64,000 bases of DNA, from contig KE546971.1 of assembly GCA_000442125.1 (NCBI GenBank), positions 1,771,784 through 1,835,783 of the forward strand, written 5' to 3'. This document shows, piece after piece, positions 35,413 to 47,095 of the stretch. The translations under genes were made by a program, and so were the position numbers. Under the pieces are notes generated by a model. That model was not told the DNA's origin. It was given only the letters and a program-made list of their open reading frames with translations, and made no database searches. Position 1 is the first letter of the stretch. Each line of letters begins with the position of its first letter. The stretch comes from Opeltia flavorubescens. Its lineage: Eukaryota > Ascomycota > Lecanoromycetes > Teloschistales > Teloschistaceae.

Positions 35413-38059
35413 TCATACATCTTCTTCCTGAGGCCCGTTCATGTGGCTGGACCCGTTCGGATGGGGTTTAGCTAGCCATACCTCCTCCAGCGGGATAACC
35501 AGATTGGGATTGATATATCGTGTTCCTGTCTCTTCGTCTTCATCGACCGCTCGCCCACGGTCCGTCTCACGCTCATATCTTGATTCACCCGGTGAGATGT
35601 CACCAAAGGGCGCTTCGCTATTATGTAGACTTCGAAGAGCGATGAACTTCATCAGAGGGTCAAAGGTGCGCCGGAAGAACACGCTAAACCAGATTGTACC
35701 AGCAAGCAGTGGAATGATGAGTATAGAGCGATAGAAAGCTGTTCGTAATGCGAGCAAACCAGCCATGGCGATTTCGAAGACGATAAGCCCAATCACCACG
35801 CAATTGCAAATAATCAGCCAAGCTTGGCCAGTCGAGTGCTGGCGATGGTCCATGGCGTAAAGTAGCTGGTACTTGTAGATGAAGTTCCCAATCAGAAAAT
35901 AAACCAACCCAAAAAAAAGTATCAACCACGAGCTCTGGAGGACACTGTAAACCGTGCAGATAACGAAGATGAGCAGCGTTTGCGGAAGATAAAAGCCATA
36001 GCTGAAAACTGGTGGCTGGACGAGCTCGGCATAATCTGATTTCAGGTTAGCAATAACGTGCATTGAGGCATTGGATCAGCATACCTCGCGGGGTTTTAGC
36101 TCCTATCAGGGTAATTGGATATAGTGCAACACTACCAAATTCCAATAGACGGAACGGGAATAAACCCAAGGCCTGTAGGATGATCAAGTTGATGTAGAAA
36201 TAATCCAAATCCTGTAAAGATGTAGCAAGCTTCCGTGCTATTTCACTCGCGTCTTTGCTTGCGCCGGCCAGCGTATCGCTGAATTTGGCGTAGCTGATAG
36301 ACGCAGTTCCAAAGATGGTGAATAGGACGAACAGGTTGAAGAAGGTGAAGAAGAAATTCTTCGAGATAAGCGACATTTCCACTTCGCCTTGAGAAAGCAT
36401 TCCCTGCTGGGTCGAGAGCCAATAGTACAGGAAAGGCACCAAAACTGTCAGTAATGAAATGAGTGCTGTTGGCAGTCCTGTGGCCACAAGCGATTGACTG
36501 ATGGGATTACTATCCAAGGAAAAGGCGAGTTGCGGCCAAACCGAACATATCGATTTGAGGCTCACAAGTCCTGCGATCGGAACCAGGAGAGCTGTCCAGA
36601 ATACTGTGAGAATCAAGATAATCAAAGTGACAGACCAGGCTCTTGTAATCCTACTAGATCGGGTCAGATATGTATTTTGCCACACGACATCTGAAGGAGC
36701 GGGTGCAGGGTTGGCCAGTAGCTGCATTGGCCGAGGATCCATTGTTGCTTGCACAGCCATCTGACAAGCTGCGACAGAGTCCAATGTAACGAACGCCAAC
36801 GGGGTGGGCATGAAATCTTTCTTCCGGATTGTCCTGATTTGTTCGTCCAGCCTCCGAAGCCTTTCCTCGAAGTAGTCTATGGCGTCAACACGGCGACTCT
36901 GGAGACCCATGAATCCATACCAAATCCTAGTTTTAGGCCTTTCGTGTCCGTATGGTACGGCGTGGCTTTGTTCATGGTCGTCGCCGTCGTGCAATAAGGG
37001 CGCATCCTCCCGAGCAGCGGCCCGAGACTCGGAGCGCGCTCTTGAAGCCTGCGTCGACTGGGTACGAGAGTAGCCAAGATGGACTGTCCAGGCTTCCTCA
37101 AGTTTTCGAAGAAATATCAGCCTCTGTGCAATCATATCGTCCAGCTCTTTCCAATTTCTGCACAGTATCACACTTTCAACCTTGCCGATTTCAAGGTTCT
37201 CAATGGTTTCTTTGATCTTCTCTTCGTCCCTCAATTCGGATGGGATACCAGAAAGTCGGATGGTGCGATCAGTGACTGTGGTCTGACTTCCAAGATATTC
37301 TTGTCGGATCTTTATGATCTTCTGGGTAGTAGTGACAAGTAGATACATCGCCAATGACGTGAAGAGGTACGTAAATACCANGTACATCCATAACAAGCTT
37401 GATGGATAAGTCTTGCTGCCGCCTTGGATTATCATGTCCACGTCTTCCGGCGATTCGATAGAGGTAGAGAGCGATCTCGTAGGATTCGGTGAGAGATTCA
37501 GGATCTGAGGAGCGTTGCCTGGAGGGAAGCTGTAGTTCATGTAATGCACGTTGACAGGTAGAATAATGACCAAGGCAAAGAAGAATGTGACGGCGAGGAA
37601 CTTCGTGGCCATCTTAAAGAAAGCAAGAAACTGCGCACTCGGTCAACCAATTTCCACTCTTTGTTTGAGTTCAGTAGGGTTCGCAAACCACATAGGCATC
37701 GAGTCCCGCAGAAGCAAGAACCTGTTCTTCTGTGATCTTGTAAAGGACCGGTATCCACCCAAAGAAGGTGTCAGGTAAGGCAGGTAATTTGGAAGCAGCG
37801 TTCTTCTGCCTCTTGCGGGCAGCATAGAGGCCAGTCCATCGCGGTCGCAGAGTCTATAGACATACGGTATTAGCCGACATCAAGCAGGAGAAGATTCGTA
37901 GCTTGTAGTCTAACATACGCAGAATGTGAGGAAGGCCCCTAAGCCTAAAGCCACCGAAATTACTAGCTGTGTATACAATGCCGTCTGATCTTGACGGTGT
38001 TGGTTTCCTTGTGTGCTGCCTTCTCCGTTGCTAAGTAGTGAGCAGTTATAGTCGCCCAT
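35413..38059 (-). CDS. DUF221/OSCA-TMEM63-type membrane protein (CSC1/RSN1-like channel)
   Basis: Multi-pass membrane protein of the family that includes hyperosmolality- and stretch-gated cation channels. Exons 38059-37919, 37853-37689, 37630-36085 and 36035-35413 give 824 residues. The first helix (LVISVALGLGAFLTFC) crosses exon 1. Then come the WIPVLYKITEEQVLASAGLDAYVFL block, a long cytosolic domain with EDAPLLHDGDDHEQ in the loop, and about eight helices from residue 430 on. The family block LIGAKTPRDYAELV is restored only by removing the intron at 36036-36084. One intron donor is GTTTGC, unusual but frame-preserving. Base 37381 is N within a codon. The C-terminal tail is soluble and charged. 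Divergent from PCH2, with 252 bases between starts. Confidence 0.9.
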
Positions 38060-38311
38060 GACTGCAAAGACCGTTTACGATGAGGTTGTAATGGGTAGAG
38101 GAGAGGGTTCATGGTTGACCATAAGCGATCTGAGTTGGTCGGCGGAGCATCATCGAAAGCAGGATGAAGTAAGAGTGGTATTTTAGTCGTTTGTGTCCTG
38201 AAGAGGTAGTAAATGCGGCGCTTAATCTACCACATTCAATAGTCTGACATGCAACAGGTTACCTAGGCCGTCTCAATCAAGCGTACCCTGCCAGTAGGCA
38301 AAGCTTTCAAG

Positions 38312-40083
38312 ATGGATGTCACTCTACAGACCAGTATACGAAGACGTGATATACTTAACATCGAATGTAGTGTCAAAGATATGCAGCATGTTCCAACCAC
38401 GGTGAATAGACACCTCGAGTTATCATCTGCGACTAGTGGCTAAATGTACAAAGCTCAAGGCAGATATCAAGAAATGGATTATAGATTGCTACGCATCGTT
38501 GAGAATCAATCAAACTCTTCATCCAGCAGGTGAGCCAGAATATCTCTTCTCCAGAATACCTGACAATACTCACAGACCAGATGACATGGAAAAGCTACCA
38601 GGCGTGCAATACTTGAACGTCGTTGATTTAGTCGCACAGTCGAAGGATGCTACTCAACATACAAGTGTCATTCTGGCGGATGTTGACCTTGACATACATG
38701 TCTTCCAGCTCTTCGATCAACCCGGACGAGACCTTAGATACGAAAGCTTGGATCAGGATGAAGACACTGAAGAAACGGACCGACTTCGCGCACACACTCT
38801 GAGGTTACCACACATAGATCTGCAAAGCCTATGGGAATCGTAAGGAAATCGAGTCTGATTCTCAACTATTGACTTACTCCTAAAGACTTGTCTTCTATGA
38901 CTCCCTTCACGCTAAACTCTTGAGATTTCTGCTGCGCATGAGTAAGTCTTGAGAGCGGCAACGAGTCATGGTCTCTAATATCGACATAGTCTCTTTCTCC
39001 AGTCGCCAGCTTCGATCAAATATGACAAAGTTTAATCGGCTTGTGTTGCTCTACGGCCCACCTGGGACAGGGAAGAGTTCTCTTTGTCGAGCGTTAGCGC
39101 AAAAATTGGCAATTCGCTTACGAGAGCAATATGAAAGAACCGAACTGATCGAGCTTGATACAGCTGCACTATTGTCAAAATTCTTTGGTGAAAGTAGTAA
39201 GCTTGTAAGCAGGACGTTCGGCATCATTGAGAAAATACTTGTCCAAAACCCAACGGTCTTCTTGTGCTTAATCGTCGACGAAATCGAGAGCTTGGCAGGG
39301 ATCCGACAACATTTGGCAGGAGCGAATGAACCAAAGGACTCAATGAGGGTAAGAGTCTTGATCGACTGAATTTGAAAGAAGACGTTGACGAATATGGACG
39401 CTGGCAGGCGGTCAACTCACTGCTTGTCGCACTTGATCGTCTTGGAAGATATCCAAACATCATTGTTCTCTGTACCAGCAACCTGGTGGACGCAATTGTA
39501 AGCAGCTTGAGGCAGGTCAACCTAATCTGGCTGACATGGTTTAAGGACTCGGCTTTCCTTGATCGCATTGACGTGAAACAGTATATTCCGCAGCCAAATG
39601 CTAGGGCTCGGTATGAGATTCTACGGAGGTGTTATCTTGATCTCTTAAGTTGCAAGATGATAGTTCCGTTGCAGGCCACCCGGGGTAACGGAGACGATCG
39701 ACCCGAGGGGCCTGCCGAATACGTATCAGTCATTAACGGGCAAATTGTGGCGCGTGCTGAAGGAGAATGCTTCGAGGTTCTTCCAGCGTATGATATCACG
39801 CAACTGCACTTCTTGACGGATCAGTGCTCCACACCGTACAAGCTGTCAAAGATTGCAGATAGTAGTGCTGTAAGTAGCCACTAAGAGGCCTCGGACCTTA
39901 GTGACTAAATGGGTGCAGGGTCTTAGTGCGAGAGTACTGCAGAGGCTACCACTACAGTCTCTCGCAATGTATGTTGCATGGGAACCAAGCTCGATTGAAG
40001 AGGCCATCGATGCTCTTGGCCGCATGGTGAAGGAGAAGCTGCTTTTAATCAAGAGTGAGGCTCAAGACTATGTATCCCTATAG
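38312..40083 (+). CDS. PCH2: AAA+ ATPase PCH2/TRIP13, meiotic checkpoint and HORMA remodeller
   Basis: Hexameric ATPase that unfolds HORMA proteins (Hop1, Mad2) in meiosis and the spindle checkpoint. Seven exons: 38312-38333, 38437-38839, 38886-38941, 38990-39348, 39408-39497, 39546-39869, 39919-40083, giving 472 residues (human TRIP13 432). The first exon is only 22 bases; joining yields MDVTLQTMAKCTKLKADIKK, matching the family start. The ATPase has Walker A YGPPGTGKSSLC near residue 183, Walker B LCLIVDEIESL near 252, sensor 1 in IIVLCTSNLVDAI and the DSAFLDRIDVKQYI block with the arginine finger. The C-terminal GLSARVLQRLP block is also family-specific. The gene is badly fragmented by short introns, so simple frame searches would miss it. 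Confidence 0.94.
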
Positions 40084-40262
40084 TAAAGAATGAACGTTTT
40101 GGCACACGAGGTCTCGAAATTGAAGACTATGAAGCCCAGTGGGACCCACTACTTTACTTTGCGGAGCCTCGGCTACTTAGGCGCTAGGCGCGGCATACCA
40201 CTCTAAATGTTTTTGTGCGCTACCATTTACTACTGAACTTTGAACCTCAGGTTATTGTAACA

Positions 40263-41955
40263 ATGGTATGCGTGCTGAACTACTATCAGTGGCTTTGCTG
40301 AAGAAACTCTAGGCTTCCTTCAACCCGACCCAGATCTTTGCCGATGATGTCACAGAGGAGAAAGGGGAGAATGCGCGTCTCTCGGCCTTCGTGGGGGCAA
40401 TAGCTGTTGGTGATCTGGTGAAAAGCACCCTCGGACCTAAGGGGATGGATAAAATACTTCAATCAGCGTAGGTGAGAAACCCCGATGTTAGAATTTGCAC
40501 CGAAACTGAATTCTGGGTAGGTCAACTGGAGAAATAATGGTCACCAACGATGGAGCTACAATTCTCAAATCAATAGCTCTGGACAACGCTGCTGCAAAGG
40601 TATTGGTCAACATTTCCAAGGTTCAAGATGATGAAGTCGGAGATGGCACCACCTCTGTTGCGGTGCTTGCGGCGGAATTGCTACGCGAGGCTGAGAAGCT
40701 TGTGGAGCGAAAACTTCACCCGCAGACTATCATCGAAGGCTACCGAATAGCCAGCAACGTCGCACTTGAAGCTTTGGCTAGGACTGCGCAGGATCATAGC
40801 AAGGACAAGAACCTTTTCAGGAAAGATCTTCTGGCTATCGCAAGGACAACCCTGAGCTCGAAAGTGCTTAGCCAGGACCGCAACCACTTCGCCGCTCTAG
40901 CTTGCGACGCGGTTCTCCGATTGCAAGGCTCAACTGATCTGAGTCACATCCAAATAATCAAGAAAGCAGGGGGGAAGCTCAACGATTCATATTTGGATGA
41001 AGGTTTCATCTTGGATAAGAGGATAGGGGTCAATCAGCCGAAAAGACTTGAGAAAGCAAAGATTCTGGTTGCCAATACTGCCATGGACACGGACAAAGTT
41101 AAGATCTTTGGTGCACGAGTCAAGGTTGATTCGACGGGTGGTCTCGCTAAACTTGAAGAAGCGGAGCGGGAAAAGATGAAGCAGAAGGTAGAGAAGATCA
41201 AAGGGCATGGAATCAACTGCTTCGTGAATCGGCAACTTATTTACAATCGACCAGAGCAGCTGTTTTCGGACGCTGGCATCATCTCAATCGAGCACGCAGA
41301 TTTTGACGGCATTGAACGGCTGGCGCTGGTGACCGGTGGTGAAATTGCGTCGACATTCGATCATCCCGGAATGGTTAAGCTTGGTTATTGCGACTTGATC
41401 GAGGAGGTGATCATAGGTGAGGATACGTTAATCAAATTCTCAGGCGTCGCTACCGGACAGGCGTGCACCATTGTTCTACGAGGGGCGACGGAGCAACTTC
41501 TGGACGAGGCTGAACGATCGCTGCACGATGCACTCGCCGTCCTTTCGCAAACGGTACGGGAACCCAAGACGACATTGGGGGGTGGGTGCGCGGAGATGGT
41601 CATGGCCAAAGCGGTGGAGCAGGAAGCACCGAATGTGGCAGGTAAGAAGGCGATAGCCGTGGATGCCTTTGCTGCAGCATTGCGGCAACTGCCGACTATC
41701 CTAGCAGACAACGCTGGGTTCGACTCGAGCGACCTTGTAGCAAGGCTCAAAAAGGAGATTTACAACGGTCAGACGAATTCTGGATTAGATTTGTTGACAG
41801 CTGGTGGAGGAATTGCGGACATGAGGGAAAAGGGAGTGATTGAGAGCTACAAACTTAAGCGGGCAGTGGTATCGTCAGCGTCCGAGGCGGCCGAACTCCT
41901 TCTGCGGGTGGACTCGATCGTGCGTTGTGCTCCTCGACGGCGGGAGAGAATGTGA
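40263..41955 (+). CDS. CCT2: T-complex protein 1 subunit beta (CCT2 chaperonin)
   Basis: Beta subunit of the cytosolic TRiC/CCT chaperonin, which folds actin and tubulin. Exons 40263-40265, 40313-40467 and 40521-41955 give 530 residues. The first coding exon is just the ATG, cut by a GTATGC donor directly after it; the next exon starts [20 protein letters not shown] as expected for CCT2. Nucleotide-binding blocks are [21 protein letters not shown] and [12 protein letters not shown], and the late [13 protein letters not shown] and [11 protein letters not shown] blocks are present. The C-terminal tail is unusually arginine-rich (APRRRERM). It starts about 180 bases after PCH2 on the same strand, so its promoter must be very short or lie inside PCH2. 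Confidence 0.95.
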
Positions 41956-42751
41956 AAGGTGAAGGAGGCACAAATGTTTTATTGTTTGATACCATCACCA
42001 CCATCGATGTGAGGCATGTGAAGGGCGTTTGAGCGAAATAAGGCATGCAGCATGTAGAAAAGCAATGAACAGTTCAGAAATCATCTCATATGATATTGGT
42101 ATGTATGCGGCATGCGCCATCCACGTTGAACAGGACTTGACTAGAGGCGCATAACAGGACGCGGTGTGCTTTGCCATATTCCTTGATGTTGTACAACATT
42201 GCTTGCAACACCAAACAAAATTGATCCAAGATGTTTAGTGGCAGCCGGTACAGCTCAAATATCTCATACCTACTATCAAACAATGGTAATTTGACTGGAT
42301 CGTGAGATATAAGTAGTCCTCGAATTGAACTTGCCGAAAAGCGTTTGAAAGGTGAGGCTCAATTGAAGGTCGGCCCACGGTTGAAAGCGATGCCAAGAAG
42401 GAGCGATGATTGGTGCGGTTTCAACTGTTGCTAGCCAGGCACGGCATAGCCCCACCGTCGCAGATCATTGTGGATGGCTGACATCCCGAGAATCCCCTTC
42501 TTCCACTTTCCAGCTTACTTATCTTGCTGCTATTGCTGTTGCCCTTGTTTTCAATTTCATATTCATATCGTCAATCAAGATCTCGAGCTATTTAATTGTC
42601 TACTGCTGCGCCGAACTATCATTTTGACCATGTTCGATTTGTTCTCGAACTGGAGCCTGGCCGAAGTAACAACCTCCAATTCCGTCTACTGGCAGAGCTT
42701 GAGAGTCTATTGGGCCTAAGTCAAGCAGCAACGTGATCCACTCCCAGAACT
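41956..42751. other. Intergenic region, probable IRE1 promoter and leader
   Basis: About 800 bases. The part 42500-42640 is pyrimidine-rich like a long 5' leader. Short frames of 60-83 residues (for example 42468-42719) lie just upstream of the IRE1 start and could be upstream reading frames, but none is convincing. Confidence 0.45.
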
Positions 42752-45700
42752 ATGCGTCGAAAGGCCGTGGCCTCGGCCTTGACCGCGACCTTGCTGATTT
42801 TGCCCGTATTTACTGCTTCTCCTCGCCATGAACAGCACCACGGCCAAGAGTCATCTCCCGAGGCAGGTCCTCCGAGTCAACAACATTCCTTACATCACAG
42901 ATCACGGCCACATGACAATCAAGAGCTATCATATGCTCTGGAGCACAAATATTTGAAAGACACACACTTGAATCCCGAACAGAGCGCTATTGCAACAACC
43001 GTAGCTCCGGCCGGCAATGACCGTGCCGTTCGAGCTGGCCCTGCACGAGGCTCCGGCTCCTCCGCCGGAATTTCTTCGCCGCACATTGCGCGGTCTCTGC
43101 AGGACTGGGAGGTTGAGGATTTCATCCTCTTGGCGACCGTCGACGGATCAATTCACGCACGAGATCGAAAGACCGGCGCCGCCAGATGGGAGTTGCAGGT
43201 CGACAGACCAATGGTCGAGACCATATATCATTCCCAGAATGATTCCCTATTAGACCCGGCCCGGTCCGAGTACGATTTTCTCTGGATCGTCGAGCCTAGC
43301 CGAGACGGAGATATATACATCTACAATCAGGGTCGGAACGGCGGCTTACAAAGACTACATATGACTGTCAAGCGGTTGGTGGAGGAAATGTCACCTTATT
43401 TCAGCGTAGACCCTGCAGTGGTTTACAATGCGGAGAAGAAGACGAAACTGTATACAGTGGATGCGGCTACAGGCGGCATCACAAAAAGCTTCGGGTCCGG
43501 TGGGGGCTTCAGTACCGACGATGAGAGTTGCCCCCGGAACTCCGCCTTTGCGGGGCTTGATGAAGACGAATGCGAGTCCATTGGATCCTTTGTCCTTGGC
43601 CGGACCGAGTACACTGTCACCATACAAAATCGAAATACCGCGGAACTCATATGCACATTGAAATATTCGGAATGGGGACCCAATACACGAGACAGTGATC
43701 TGCACAGCCAGTACTCTACGACCATGGACAACAGATACGTCTACTCACTGCATGATGGTAGTATTTTTGGTTGGGACCACGGGCAAATGTTTGAAAGGCA
43801 GAGATCGTACACACAAAAGCTTTCCTCGCCAGTTGTCCGTGTATTCGATGTGGCCCGCCCTGTCAACGTCGACGAGAAGGACCCTCAACTGATCATCTTG
43901 CCTCAACCCATAGGACCAATTGACAAGGAGAATCTATATAATTCTTTCGCCAACCAGAACCGTATCTTTGTCAATCATACTGAGGCAGGCGGCTGGTTTG
44001 CAATGTCCGAAACATCCTATCCTCTCGTTACAGGCAGAGCCAAGACAGCTCAATGTTACGATCCTGAATGGCTCGACCATATGTTCTCTCAACGCCCGAC
44101 GAGTCCGACTCAGAAGCAAGAGAGCTTTGTGGGTGTTCACTCTCTAGCCAATATGGAAACCTGGCGCGGAAGCGGTCTGACTATCAGCGGTCCACCTTCT
44201 GAAGCATTAGATCAGCTGCCGGCTGGTGACAATGCAATGAGCGCTCCACTGCAGTCAGTATCAAGCATTGGTCAGAGTCGGATTGTGAAAGGTGCCTACG
44301 AAAACATCTTGGATATCGGAATCCTCATCGTTGCCTTTTTCATTGGGACATTCGTCTTTATCAATCGCCGGGTAATCTCGAAGTCCCTGAGGAAATTGGA
44401 AATCAATCCAGATATACCAATTATTGATCGGCCCACAGCTTCAGTGCCTCCATCACCTATGGTGGCCGAGACTCCGTGGACAAACGAGCCGCTCTCTGCA
44501 ACAATGAAAAGTGTCGAGGAAGTCTTGGAGAATCCAAAAGATGAAAATGACCAGAATACGCCACCCTTGCGGCCGAGGAGCTCTACATTGGAGCCACCAA
44601 ATGGTCTATCACGTAGCCGCAGCAACTCGATGGGACAGGATCGTGGGCGGACAGAAGACGGGAAGGGTGTCAGGTTTCAGGAGCCCTCTCCTGGGCCCGA
44701 AGAGGACGATCTTATCGATTCGCCACAGCCTGGTAAGAAAAAAGCTCGGCGAGGAGTTCGTGGAGGGAAAAACAGGAAAAAGAGAAGCAACAGCAAGCAT
44801 GACGCCAAAGACTCGATCGAACAAACTGTGGAAGAAGTTCTACAGATTAGTCCCGAGCCCCAAATTGAACCCAAAGTAACCCAGATTAGTCCAGACGGAG
44901 CAAATGACATGACCGACATATCCGCAGGTATCGTACAGATTGGTCATCTTAGAGTCTTTACAGACGTGGTGCTTGGGCATGGGAGTCATGGCACTGTGGT
45001 GTATAAGGGCTCCTTTGGAAGTCGCGATGTTGCCGTGAAACGAATGTTATCAAATTTCTACGACATCGCCGCTCATGAAGTGGGGTTACTCCAGGAGAGT
45101 GATGATCATCAGAATGTTATTAGATACTACGACAAGGAGGTGACAGGGGACTTCCTGTATATCGCATTGGAACTTTGCCCTGCGTCTTTGCAAGATGTGG
45201 TTGAGAGACCTGGGGATTTTCCTACCCTCGTCGGTCCAGAACGACTGGATCCAATTGCAACGCTGAAACAGATTGCATCTGGCCTCCAGCATCTGCACTC
45301 ACTCAAGATAGTACATCGAGATATCAAACCTCAGAATATCTTGGTCGCGGCGGCTAAGCTGGTTCCGACCAATCCGACCGCTTCCCAACCATCTCGCCTT
45401 CTGATATCTGATTTCGGGCTATGCAAGAAGCTTGAAGGCGATCAAAATTCATTCCGAGCTACCACCGCTCACGCAGCAGGGACTTCTGGATGGCGAGCGC
45501 CCGAACTTCTTGTTGACGAGGATCTACTGCCAAATACGAACAACGCCGTCCAGGTCAACCCCTTGAAGCCTCACAACCAGACCATCAGCAACAACAGCGA
45601 GCCACTAGTTCTCGATCCGTCCACTAACCGTCGTGCGACTCGGGCCATCGATATCTTCTCACTTGGCTGTGTTTTCTATTATGTCCTCACCAATGGCTGT

Positions 45701-46309
45701 CATCCGTATGACAAGGATGGAAAATTCATGCGCGAAGCCAACATCGTCAAAGGCCTCTATGATATCTCGAATCTTGCCATTCTGGGCGACTATCAGTGGG
45801 AAGCGAAGGATCTCATCGCGAGCATGCTGAACCATAACCCCAGGCTTCGGCCTGATGCTGCCTCAGTGCTTACACATCCCTTTTTCTGGCCACCCACGGA
45901 ACGTCTGGAATTCCTTTGCCATGTCTCCGACGCTTTTGAGTTTGAGCCACGAGATCCGCCGTCAGAGGCACTCGTGCATTTGGAGTCGTATGGGCCAATC
46001 ATTATGGACGAAGCACCCAGAGGGGATTTCCTTCTAGCTTTGCCACGGGAATTTCGAGATACGCTGGGTAAGCAAAGGAAATATACAGGGAGCAAAGTCT
46101 TGGATCTATTGAGGGCGCTTAGAAACAAGAAACATCATTATGAAGATATCCCGGAGAATGTAAAGGAGAAAATAGGCAGTTTTCCAGTTGGATATTTGGA
46201 ATTTTGGGCAAGGCGATTTCCAAGTCTGTTGATGGCGACGTGGAGATGCGTAGCTGAGGTTCGATGGTGTGAGAGGGAGAGGTTTAGGAAATACTATGAA
46301 GGGATGTAG
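42752..46309 (+). CDS. IRE1: ER stress sensor kinase/endoribonuclease IRE1
   Basis: Type I ER membrane protein that senses unfolded proteins and splices HAC1-type mRNA. Single exon, 1185 residues. A signal peptide (ASALTATLLILPVFTA) is followed by a luminal sensor domain with beta-propeller-like segments (DFILLATVDGSIHARDRKTG). One transmembrane helix (DIGILIVAFFIGTFVFI) sits near residue 520. A lysine-rich linker (GKKKARRGVRGGKNRKKRS) precedes the kinase: VLGHGSHGTVVYKG, catalytic HRDIKPQNIL near residue 854 and DFGLCKKL. The C-terminal KEN ribonuclease domain contains YTGSKVLDLLRALRNKKHHY and ends FRKYYEGM. All key motifs are intact. Convergent with PEX1. Confidence 0.96.
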   Translation: MRRKAVASALTATLLILPVFTASPRHEQHHGQESSPEAGPPSQQHSLHHRSRPHDNQELSYALEHKYLKDTHLNPEQSAIATTVAPAGNDRAVRAGPARGSGSSAGISSPHIARSLQDWEVEDFILLATVDGSIHARDRKTGAARWELQVDRPMVETIYHSQNDSLLDPARSEYDFLWIVEPSRDGDIYIYNQGRNGGLQRLHMTVKRLVEEMSPYFSVDPAVVYNAEKKTKLYTVDAATGGITKSFGSGGGFSTDDESCPRNSAFAGLDEDECESIGSFVLGRTEYTVTIQNRNTAELICTLKYSEWGPNTRDSDLHSQYSTTMDNRYVYSLHDGSIFGWDHGQMFERQRSYTQKLSSPVVRVFDVARPVNVDEKDPQLIILPQPIGPIDKENLYNSFANQNRIFVNHTEAGGWFAMSETSYPLVTGRAKTAQCYDPEWLDHMFSQRPTSPTQKQESFVGVHSLANMETWRGSGLTISGPPSEALDQLPAGDNAMSAPLQSVSSIGQSRIVKGAYENILDIGILIVAFFIGTFVFINRRVISKSLRKLEINPDIPIIDRPTASVPPSPMVAETPWTNEPLSATMKSVEEVLENPKDENDQNTPPLRPRSSTLEPPNGLSRSRSNSMGQDRGRTEDGKGVRFQEPSPGPEEDDLIDSPQPGKKKARRGVRGGKNRKKRSNSKHDAKDSIEQTVEEVLQISPEPQIEPKVTQISPDGANDMTDISAGIVQIGHLRVFTDVVLGHGSHGTVVYKGSFGSRDVAVKRMLSNFYDIAAHEVGLLQESDDHQNVIRYYDKEVTGDFLYIALELCPASLQDVVERPGDFPTLVGPERLDPIATLKQIASGLQHLHSLKIVHRDIKPQNILVAAAKLVPTNPTASQPSRLLISDFGLCKKLEGDQNSFRATTAHAAGTSGWRAPELLVDEDLLPNTNNAVQVNPLKPHNQTISNNSEPLVLDPSTNRRATRAIDIFSLGCVFYYVLTNGCHPYDKDGKFMREANIVKGLYDISNLAILGDYQWEAKDLIASMLNHNPRLRPDAASVLTHPFFWPPTERLEFLCHVSDAFEFEPRDPPSEALVHLESYGPIIMDEAPRGDFLLALPREFRDTLGKQRKYTGSKVLDLLRALRNKKHHYEDIPENVKEKIGSFPVGYLEFWARRFPSLLMATWRCVAEVRWCERERFRKYYEGM

Positions 46310-47095
46310 AATTGACGATTTTGGCAACGCGGATATAGAAGTCTATGTAATGAATGATCTCTTTTAATTCCATTGGATCAAGCTCGAATTTCATCAAGCC
46401 ACACATTTATTGCAGTGTCCTATATTCATTATCTTTTAGTTCTATAGATTGAAAACCCGCTGTACAACTTCACGATTGATGCAATACAGACAGTCGATAT
46501 CGTCAGCCATATCCGATTAATTCGCCTTAATTTCTCATTAGATCCTCCAGCTCTCCGAGGTTCTTGTTCAGAAATAGGGTTCTGAATCAAATATTTGATG
46601 ATCTCGAGACATTTTGAGTACTGACCCTCTCGCTCTTCTTTCCCGACCCCTTTGACCACCTGTCTTCTGTACCGACTAGCCGAACAGTGTGTAAGCTCTG
46701 CAGCCAGAACAATCATGGAGTATGACTATGGAGGGTCGTGTTACAGCAATGTTGACGACGGGTCGCTGACTTCGTTGGTAGATAGCACTTTAAGAGATGC
46801 CCCATGGATCATGACATTGATGCGTTCCAACTATTGAGACGAACGAAGGCTATGTTGATTGATGCGAAGGGCAACAACTCTGGCAGATAGATCTCGAGAC
46901 ACCTAATCCTTCTTATCATCTTCACTGATGCTTCTTCTGCTTCTGTCACGTTCACCTTTTGGCAATATTGGGGCGAGTGCGCATGAGATGAGCATATCCT
47001 CGCTTGGTGAGCCATGTATCTCTACGGCGGTGTTGAACACATAAGATACAACACACCCAAAGAAACCACCTTCCCAATAATCCAACCCAGTGTAT
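46310..47095. other. Convergent gap between IRE1 and PEX1
   Basis: About 790 bases. It contains one minus-strand frame with a C-terminal hydrophobic segment, listed separately. Otherwise no coding signal or RNA gene was seen. Confidence 0.45.
46429..46716 (-). CDS. Possible small tail-anchored protein, unrecognised
   Basis: Open frame of 95 residues ending in a hydrophobic segment (IWLTISTVCIASIVKLYSGF) and a short basic tail (YRTKR), the layout of a tail-anchored membrane protein. The region before it is basic and polar. A GTCAGT-like donor and an ATTCAG acceptor inside the frame might remove about 40 bases. I do not recognise it, and it could equally be 3' untranslated sequence. Confidence 0.25.
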   Translation of the reverse strand: MIVLAAELTHCSASRYRRQVVKGVGKEEREGQYSKCLEIIKYLIQNPISEQEPRRAGGSNEKLRRINRIWLTISTVCIASIVKLYSGFSIYRTKR

